From DATKWV01 sp035529405 (GTDB taxonomy: Bacteria > Planctomycetota > Phycisphaerae > Sedimentisphaerales > Anaerobacaceae), in NCBI GenBank assembly GCA_035529405.1, contig DATKWV010000204.1:1-6733 (forward strand): a stretch of 6,733 nt of DNA. The letters run 5' to 3'. Of the stretch, positions 1 to 5,463 are shown in pieces (positions within the stretch are counted from its first letter, which is position 1; every line of letters begins with the position of its first letter). The notes beneath the pieces are model-generated. The model saw only the letters and a list, made by a program, of their open reading frames with translations. It was not told the origin of the DNA and did no database searches. The position numbers and the translations under genes were made by a program.

Positions 1-17
1 TGTTATATTATAAGATG

Positions 18-662
18 TCATTTATTTTGCTGAAGCTGTGTTACCGTGTCCGGCAAATTAATAAACCGTTTCTTTTTCAGATAAGCAACTATCCTGTCAA
101 CACACCGCTCGATGGCCATTGTTGCAGTTTTCAGTACAAGCTGGGGTTTCTGCGGTTTTTCGTAAGGTGAGCCAATACCGGTAAAGTCATTTATAAGACC
201 CTGCTTTGCTTTTTTGTAAAGACCCTTGGGGTCACGCTTTTGACATTGCTTCAGAGGGGCATCAACAAAGACCTCTATAAACCTGCTGCTGCCAACAATC
301 CTGCGTGCTCCGGCCCTGGCAGCGTGAAACGGCGAGATGAATGCAGCAATTGTAATTATACCTGCATCGGCGAAAAGAGATGCCACATGGCTGATTCTGC
401 GGATATTCTCGTCGCGGTCCTGCTTTGAAAAGCCCAGGTCGCAATTCAGGCCCTGTCTGATTTTATCTCCATCAAGCAGATATATCGGACAGCCGCTTTC
501 AACAAGGCGCTTTTGCAGCGCTGCGGCAATGGTGGACTTGCCTGAACCCGACAAGCCCGTCAGCCATACAACACAGCCCCGCCGACCGGACAGTCTCTGT
601 CTGGGGTGTTCGCGTTTGTTGCTGCCTTTTTGACCGCTATCTTTCATCGCCATCCGTGCCAT
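18..662 (-). CDS. cysC: Adenylylsulfate (APS) kinase CysC
   Basis: This cytosolic P-loop kinase (214 residues) phosphorylates adenosine 5'-phosphosulfate with ATP to give PAPS, used in sulfate assimilation or by sulfotransferases. The Walker A motif GLSGSGKST lies at residues 36-44, the DGD motif at 64-66, ENIRR at 85-89, the FISP segment at 108-111 (Ser110 aligns with the phosphoserine Ser109 of E. coli CysC), and the lid motif DPKGLYKKA at 144-152, followed by FTGI and SPYE at 160-168. Expected APS contacts Arg69, Phe78, Arg83, Asn86 and Phe160 are present. Oddities are Lys67 where the family normally has Asn (DGDN), and SPFHAAR where many members have SPYRxDR. Length is close to E. coli CysC (201), with a basic N-terminal tail of about 27 residues. 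The ATG at 660-662 is 7 bases after the upstream stop codon and has no clear Shine-Dalgarno; in-frame ATGs at codons 4 and 6 are alternatives. No cysN, cysD or sat is visible, so the sulfate-activating partner must lie elsewhere. Confidence 0.92.
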   Translation of the reverse strand: MARMAMKDSGQKGSNKREHPRQRLSGRRGCVVWLTGLSGSGKSTIAAALQKRLVESGCPIYLLDGDKIRQGLNCDLGFSKQDRDENIRRISHVASLFADAGIITIAAFISPFHAARAGARRIVGSSRFIEVFVDAPLKQCQKRDPKGLYKKAKQGLINDFTGIGSPYEKPQKPQLVLKTATMAIERCVDRIVAYLKKKRFINLPDTVTQLQQNK

Positions 663-669
663 TATGGTT

Positions 670-2001
670 TTAAGTCATGCAAAACCTGCTGCACAGGTTT
701 TCGGCCTGCTGTCTTATGTCATTCTTTACCGAATCGGCAATATCATATTCGGTTCCACTGACAATATGTACCGACCGAAGCGCCCTGTCGGTCAATTGGG
801 CTATCACGCGCATTTCCTCGGCACCCATACCCATCTTTGTAACTACAGGCGTGCCTATTCTTATACCGCTGCCGGGGCCTTTTTCGTTTTCATAAGGTAC
901 ACGGACCATATTGACTATTATTCCGCAATCTTCGAGACACTTTTCTGCAGTAAGACCTGTCAAACCATCTCTGAAATCAGCCGCGTTTATAACAAACATA
1001 TGGTTGTCTGTGCCGCCGGTAAGGACATCGTATCCCATATCCAGAAAGTGTCCTGCAAGTGTCTTTGCATTTTCAATTACTTTGAACTGTCTTGCATTGT
1101 ATTGCTCGGAAAGTACCTCTTTGAAGAAAACGGCTTTGGCGGCGATATTATTGAATTGTGCCGTACCCTGCATACCGGGAAATGTCGCCCTTTGAACACA
1201 CTGCCATAAGGCCATATTCTCCTTGCCGACTGTGACGCTGCGGTCGTAATCTTTGCCCATTAGTATCATACCGCCGCGGGGACCGCCGGCCTTATAGGTA
1301 CTGGTGGTGGTAAAATGGGCGTAATTTACGGGTGACTGATGGGCGCCGGCTAAAACAAGGGCGAATATATGCGATATATCAGCCAGAAGGTACGCCCCCG
1401 CCGCGTCGGCAATTTCACGGAACCGGGCAAAATCTATCGCCCTGGGATAAACACTGAAACCGCATATAATCAGCTTCGGTTTGACCTGCGCCGCCAGTTT
1501 TGCTATGGCATCGTAATCCAAAAGAAAGGTCGTTTTGTTCAGAGAATAATTTTCTACATTAAGGAATTTGCCGGCAAACGAACCCTCCGTTCCGTGTGAG
1601 TAATGCCCCCCCTGTTCCAGGGCCAGGCTTAATATCTTATCGCCCTTGTCGAGCACCGCGGCAAAGACAATATGGTTGGCGCCGGCGCCGGAATGCGGCT
1701 GAACATTCACGTATTGTGCGTTGAAAGCGTCCTTGGCGCGCTGTATGGCCACAGTTTCGATGTCATCGATGACGGCACTTCCGGCGTGGTGTCTTGCACC
1801 GGGGAAACCTTCCGCGGTCTTGTTCTGCACAACCGACCCTAACGCCGCCAGAACCGCCTTCGAACATTGACTCTCGGAGGCTACAAGCTGTATGGTGTTT
1901 TGCTGTCTTTTATACTCTCTTTGCAGCAACTGATAAAGCTCGCTGTCCGATTCTTTCAGCGCCTCAAGTACATCTCTGTGGTATGACTCGAATCCTTTCA
2001 T
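670..2001 (-). CDS. Divergent serine hydroxymethyltransferase-family PLP protein (GlyA-like)
   Basis: This is a fold-type I PLP protein of 443 residues (E. coli GlyA has 417) that aligns along its whole length with SHMT, which interconverts serine and glycine using tetrahydrofolate. Conserved landmarks are VASES 40-44, NVQPHSG 99-105, GGHYSHG 131-137 (His133, stacking on PLP), Asp208 and His211 in DISH, the Schiff-base lysine Lys237 in STYKAGGPRGG, TGGTDNH 328-334 and the substrate-carboxylate arginine Arg381 in GSGIRIGTP. Changed positions, using E. coli numbering from memory, are Tyr55 to Thr62, Tyr65 to His72, His228 to Tyr236, Leu127 to Tyr134, and FPGGQGGP to FPGMQGTA. One residue is missing just after the lysine, and HIAGL is HIFAL. 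Glu57 is kept as Glu64. PLP chemistry is therefore likely, but the reaction and folate use are uncertain; alternatives are an aldolase, a transaldolase or another SHMT-like enzyme. The ATG has no strong Shine-Dalgarno. It starts 20 bases after rseP and is followed 7 bases later by cysC, so it is probably translated from the shared mRNA. Confidence 0.85.
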   Translation of the reverse strand: MKGFESYHRDVLEALKESDSELYQLLQREYKRQQNTIQLVASESQCSKAVLAALGSVVQNKTAEGFPGARHHAGSAVIDDIETVAIQRAKDAFNAQYVNVQPHSGAGANHIVFAAVLDKGDKILSLALEQGGHYSHGTEGSFAGKFLNVENYSLNKTTFLLDYDAIAKLAAQVKPKLIICGFSVYPRAIDFARFREIADAAGAYLLADISHIFALVLAGAHQSPVNYAHFTTTSTYKAGGPRGGMILMGKDYDRSVTVGKENMALWQCVQRATFPGMQGTAQFNNIAAKAVFFKEVLSEQYNARQFKVIENAKTLAGHFLDMGYDVLTGGTDNHMFVINAADFRDGLTGLTAEKCLEDCGIIVNMVRVPYENEKGPGSGIRIGTPVVTKMGMGAEEMRVIAQLTDRALRSVHIVSGTEYDIADSVKNDIRQQAENLCSRFCMT

Positions 2002-2021
2002 TTGCCCGAAGAAGACACCCT

Positions 2022-4121
2022 CTAACTGAAAAAGCTCCTGACAATGTCGTTAAAAGTTATGTAAAGGAAAAAAGCGCCTATCAGCACCCAGCCTGCATAA
2101 GCTATTATCGCCTGAGAAGTCTGGCTAATCGCGGAACCCTTAATTTTCTCGGCCAGCAGCAGTACTATCAACCCGCCGTCAAGTGGCGGCAGAGGCAAAA
2201 AGTTAAATACCGCTATGCACGCGCTTATGAGACCAAGAAAGTAAACGTAATAGATTATTGGCTGCTGGGAAACAATTTTGTAACTGAGTGTTATGATACC
2301 GACCGGCCCAATCAGTTGTTTGGGACTGATACCGCCGACCAAAAGACCTTTCAGTGTCACATACGTCTGACCGATAAAGGTGATGGTCTTATTGTATCCC
2401 ATCGTGATTGCATCAATGGGACCAGCGGCCTTATAAAGCCTTCTGAATTCCTCAAACGGCACAAAATCTGCAAACGTCGTTTTTACAGTGGTGAAATTCC
2501 CGCCAGGCTCTACATTCAGAATAACATCGTCAGATGCTAATCCCAGCCGGTAATCGACCACAATGGCTTTGCCGGTATTTGCGCCTATTTCCCGTGCTAT
2601 ATCAAAAAAGTTTGAAACGGCAACACCATTTACCGCAGTTATAACCGAACCGCCGGGAACGGCGCCGCCTAATGTCACGCTGTCGGTGCTTACCGCATCG
2701 GCGATAACCGCATGCTCAAAGTCAAGACCCAAACCTATGCCAATCATCACCTTTTCGGCCTTCCTGGACCATTTGGGTAGGACATCGATTGTCCAGGTTT
2801 GTTCGATACCGGTGGGACTTTTGCGCAAAACTTTGACCGCCAGCTGCCTGTCGCGGTAAAGGTCAACAGTACTGCGCAACTGCCTGAAAGTGGGGTCCAC
2901 AGTATCGGCTATCGAGATAATTACATCACCGCTTTCAAGAAAACGCTGTGGGTCAACAGCGGAATCCCGGCCCGGTACCTCTGCCACCTTCAAACGCGGC
3001 ACCAGGCCGTAGATATTACCAAAGTTGGGGTCGTTAGCATCACCTGCTGCAGCAGTTAAAATCAATTTGATTTCTGATTCGATTAGCTGCACCGCCTGTG
3101 TAAGTTCCTGCCGCCGGGCCGTTATCTTTACCGCCGGCACAAAAGCATCCCCTATTATCTCCTCAAGCTGCCAATAGTTTTCTACTTCGATGCCATTAAC
3201 ACTTACTATAAGGTCGCCCGTGCGAAGACCTGTTTTCTGATACAAGGTGTTGGGTTCGGAAACTTCCGCTATGGTCAAGGTTTGGGGCGGACCGATACCG
3301 AATATCCTCGTGTCGGCACCGGCCAAGTATTCGGCAGCAACACCCATTTGCTCCACAAGACCATCGGCGTGCCTGACTTTCAACTGTACAGCTTCGTTCA
3401 CGTCCGACAAAGCCGCTGCTATGATAATATCGCTGAAATCAAGGTTGCCGCTTTTGCCGGCTATTTCGATTATCTCATCGCCGGCTTTAATGCCCGCACG
3501 CTGGGCCGGTGAACCCGGCACAACGCCGCCGACCACAGCGGGAATCAGTTTTACCCCGACCAGAAAAACCAGCACGAACACAATAATCGCGCTGATAACA
3601 TTGAAAACAACGCCCGCCGTAATAACCGCCATTCGCGTACCGACGGGTTTATTTGAAAACGAACGCGGGTCGTCGCCGGCCTTATCCGGCCCGATATCAT
3701 CCTGGCCCAGCATTTTTACAAAGCCGCCGAACGGAATAAGCCCTATTCGATATTCGGTTTCACCGCCTCGTGATGGGGCACCCATTGCCGAAGACCGCTG
3801 TTCATCGCCTGACCCGTCATCAGTCTTGCCGAAAAAATCCGGTAAAATTCGCACGCGAAAACCTTTTCCGGTCTTTCGAATGCCGGCCAGAACAGGCGGA
3901 AAACCGATTGAAAAGGCCTCGACTTTTATGCCGGCAAGCTTGGCAAAAATAAAATGCCCGAACTCGTGGACCAGAACAACCGCACCAAAACCAATCACAA
4001 TCAGCAATATATTGCCAAAGGCGCTTATGTTTCGAACTATCAGCGGTATGACAATCACCGCAGCCAGAACCAGCAAAAACAACGGATAATACTTTTTCAA
4101 CGAATCTTTCGACTCAGACAT
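2022..4121 (-). CDS. rseP: RseP/RasP-type site-2 intramembrane zinc metalloprotease with several PDZ domains
   Basis: This inner-membrane protease (M50 family) cuts transmembrane substrates within the bilayer; in E. coli it releases sigma-E by cleaving RseA and removes signal-peptide remnants. The zinc motif HEFGH is at residues 53-57 and the second metal motif NFLPLPPLDGG at 641-651 (Asp649), counted from an upstream GTG. Predicted membrane segments are near 13-31, 37-60, 167-190, 625-645 and 675-695. The first is an extra segment ahead of the usual catalytic helix. PDZ-like units lie near 198-265, 283-350, 370-445 (degenerate) and 470-540, so the protein has about 700 residues against about 450 in E. 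coli, which has two PDZ domains. A hydrophilic insert of roughly 25 residues (97-122) precedes the conserved GLIPFGGFVKMLG segment. Two tandem starts exist: GTG at 4122-4124 and ATG at 4119-4121. The ATG is preferred because the AAAGAGG site ends 6 bases upstream of it. The gene follows dxr, a common association. Substrates cannot be told from this window; no anti-sigma factor is visible. Confidence 0.95.
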   Translation of the reverse strand: MSESKDSLKKYYPLFLLVLAAVIVIPLIVRNISAFGNILLIVIGFGAVVLVHEFGHFIFAKLAGIKVEAFSIGFPPVLAGIRKTGKGFRVRILPDFFGKTDDGSGDEQRSSAMGAPSRGGETEYRIGLIPFGGFVKMLGQDDIGPDKAGDDPRSFSNKPVGTRMAVITAGVVFNVISAIIVFVLVFLVGVKLIPAVVGGVVPGSPAQRAGIKAGDEIIEIAGKSGNLDFSDIIIAAALSDVNEAVQLKVRHADGLVEQMGVAAEYLAGADTRIFGIGPPQTLTIAEVSEPNTLYQKTGLRTGDLIVSVNGIEVENYWQLEEIIGDAFVPAVKITARRQELTQAVQLIESEIKLILTAAAGDANDPNFGNIYGLVPRLKVAEVPGRDSAVDPQRFLESGDVIISIADTVDPTFRQLRSTVDLYRDRQLAVKVLRKSPTGIEQTWTIDVLPKWSRKAEKVMIGIGLGLDFEHAVIADAVSTDSVTLGGAVPGGSVITAVNGVAVSNFFDIAREIGANTGKAIVVDYRLGLASDDVILNVEPGGNFTTVKTTFADFVPFEEFRRLYKAAGPIDAITMGYNKTITFIGQTYVTLKGLLVGGISPKQLIGPVGIITLSYKIVSQQPIIYYVYFLGLISACIAVFNFLPLPPLDGGLIVLLLAEKIKGSAISQTSQAIIAYAGWVLIGAFFLYITFNDIVRSFFS

Positions 4122-4127
4122 CACAAA

Positions 4128-4134
4128 CCTCTTT
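4128..4134 (-). promoter_or_regulatory. Ribosome-binding site of rseP
   Basis: The minus strand reads AAAGAGG followed by TTT, then GTG and ATG. The spacing is 3 bases to the GTG and 6 bases to the ATG, so the site favours the ATG at 4119-4121 as the real start of rseP. It is the clearest Shine-Dalgarno in the window; dxr, the SHMT-like gene and cysC have only weak candidates or none. Confidence 0.7.
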
Positions 4135-4180
4135 GGTTAAGCCAGAGTTTATATCGAAAAACGCACAAATTCCACGTTCT

Positions 4181-5359
4181 TTATTGTTTTATTGCGCCTG
4201 TGCTTGTATGCGCAACCTCTTTTGCAACCTCGTTCCTTGCCCATGCATCCGCCTCGAGCAGCTCTTCAATTGAAGGCGTTGTCCTTACGTTATGTTTATC
4301 GAGGCAATGCTCTATAAGTTCGACTATTGTAACAAACCTGATTTTTTTGGCCAAGAAATCCTGCACAGCGGCCTCGTTGGCGGCGTTAAAAACGGCCGGT
4401 GCCGTCCCGCCGGCTCGCGCAGCCTCATAACCGAGAAGTAAGGCTCGAAATTTGTCCATATCGGGCGCAAAAAACGTCAATTTTTTTGTTTCTTCCAGCC
4501 GTAATCTTTCGGCTATACCCGGTGCCCGCATCGGATAGGTCAAGGCATACTGTATGGGTATGCACATATCCGGCTGACTAAGCTGGGCTATGACCGAACC
4601 ATCCACAAACTCAACCAGAGAATGGACTATCGATTCCGGGTGAATGAGAACCTCTATTTTGTCCACCGGCATATCGAAAAGCCAGCGGGCCTCGATAACT
4701 TCGAGGGCCTTGTTGACCATAGTAGCAGAATCAACGGTAATTTTCGGCCCCATGTCCCATACCGGATGCGCAAGGGCCTGCTCCAAAGTGACGTTTTCGA
4801 TGTCTTCGGGACTTTTGTCCCGAAACGGTCCGCCGGAAGCAGTGAGAATGATTTTCCTCACCTGCCGGTGCGTACCAGCCTGCATTGCCTGAAAAACGGC
4901 TGAATGTTCGCTGTCTATCGGCAAAATAGTGGCGCCATTTTCCTTGGCAAGGCTCGTAAGCAGCCGCCCTGCTATAACCAAAGGCTCCTTGTTGGCAAGG
5001 GCAATGGTTTTGCCTTTGCCGCAGGCCGCAAAAGCAGCCCAAAGACCGGCAGCACCGACAATCGCGGTAACAACCGTATCGACATCCTCAGCTTCGGCTA
5101 TTTCCACAAGTGCCTGCGGGCCCGAAAGAATCTCAATGTCCAGGTCACCAATCAAATCCTGTAGCTGTTTTGCGCAGGCCGCGTCCGTTATAGCCACAAC
5201 CGCCGGCCTGTAACGCCTGGCCTGCTGAGCCAGAAGCTCTACGTTACTATGAGCGCTTAATGCCGCAACGCAAAAGTCCGGCCCAAGCGCGTCAATGACC
5301 CGCAGCGTATTCGTGCCAATCGAACCGGTCGAACCCAGTATTGCAATTTGTTTTGCCAT
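4181..5359 (-). CDS. dxr: 1-deoxy-D-xylulose 5-phosphate reductoisomerase (Dxr/IspC)
   Basis: This cytosolic enzyme catalyses the committed step of the MEP isoprenoid pathway, the NADPH- and divalent-metal-dependent conversion of 1-deoxy-D-xylulose 5-phosphate to 2-C-methyl-D-erythritol 4-phosphate; it is the target of fosmidomycin. Counted from the ATG at 5357-5359 the protein has 392 residues, normal for the family. It starts MAKQIAILGSTGSIG, placing the NADPH-binding loop at residues 9-15. Further motifs are LANKEPLV 121-128, PIDSEHSA 147-154 with metal ligands Asp149 and Glu151, ASGGPFR 174-180, HPVWDMGPK 198-206 with the active-site tryptophan Trp201, VNKALE 215-220 with Asn216, Lys217 and the third metal ligand Glu220, and the flexible-loop segment SQPDM 261-265. 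No key residue is missing. The frame stays open to a TTG 90 bases upstream, but those 30 codons resemble nothing in Dxr and were excluded. The start has only a weak GAAGAA-like site. It is probably the first gene of the dxr-rseP-SHMT-like-cysC transcript. Confidence 0.97.
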   Translation of the reverse strand: MAKQIAILGSTGSIGTNTLRVIDALGPDFCVAALSAHSNVELLAQQARRYRPAVVAITDAACAKQLQDLIGDLDIEILSGPQALVEIAEAEDVDTVVTAIVGAAGLWAAFAACGKGKTIALANKEPLVIAGRLLTSLAKENGATILPIDSEHSAVFQAMQAGTHRQVRKIILTASGGPFRDKSPEDIENVTLEQALAHPVWDMGPKITVDSATMVNKALEVIEARWLFDMPVDKIEVLIHPESIVHSLVEFVDGSVIAQLSQPDMCIPIQYALTYPMRAPGIAERLRLEETKKLTFFAPDMDKFRALLLGYEAARAGGTAPAVFNAANEAAVQDFLAKKIRFVTIVELIEHCLDKHNVRTTPSIEELLEADAWARNEVAKEVAHTSTGAIKQ

Positions 5360-5370
5360 ATTCTTCAGCG

Positions 5371-5399
5371 ATACTATGACAAGAACCGTTAAATTGCAA
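5371..5399 (-). promoter_or_regulatory. Candidate sigma70-type promoter upstream of dxr
   Basis: The non-coding stretch 5360-5463 between the regulator and dxr contains, on the minus strand, TTGCAA (5394-5399) and TAGTAT (5371-5376) separated by exactly 17 bases. Each hexamer matches 4 of 6 consensus positions. Transcription would start only about 5 bases before the dxr ATG, giving a nearly leaderless mRNA, which fits the poor Shine-Dalgarno of dxr but also weakens the call. No rho-independent terminator for the upstream gene was seen in this stretch, so read-through from it is also possible. Confidence 0.3.
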
Positions 5400-5463
5400 G
5401 ATAACACCCGCTCAAAAAAGAATTTGTCCTTTACCTGCCTGCGAAACAATCCTTAAAGTTTGT

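Noticed and set aside
664..1209. 181-residue open frame on the plus strand
   Set aside because: It is a shadow of the C-terminal half of the SHMT-like gene, with a composition unlike a real protein.
670..2001. Plain annotation as housekeeping GlyA
   Set aside because: Several near-invariant SHMT residues are changed (Tyr55, Tyr65, His228 equivalents and the FPGGQGGP loop), so only family membership is claimed.
1794..2540. 248-residue open frame on the plus strand
   Set aside because: It is antisense across the rseP/SHMT-like junction, with no recognisable domain and no ribosome-binding site.
3247..4089. 280-residue open frame on the plus strand
   Set aside because: It lies wholly antisense to the catalytic and PDZ1 part of rseP, is low-complexity (Pro/Ser/Thr/Ile rich), and matches no family; rseP shows clear motifs in this stretch.
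4125..4180. Separate promoter for rseP (TATAAA on the minus strand at 4148-4153)
   Set aside because: No acceptable -35 hexamer lies 16-18 bases upstream, so I could not support it.
5360..5449. 30-codon N-terminal extension of Dxr starting at a TTG
   Set aside because: The Dxr family begins directly at the NADPH-binding segment; the ATG at 5357-5359 gives the normal length and the extension has no homology I recognise.
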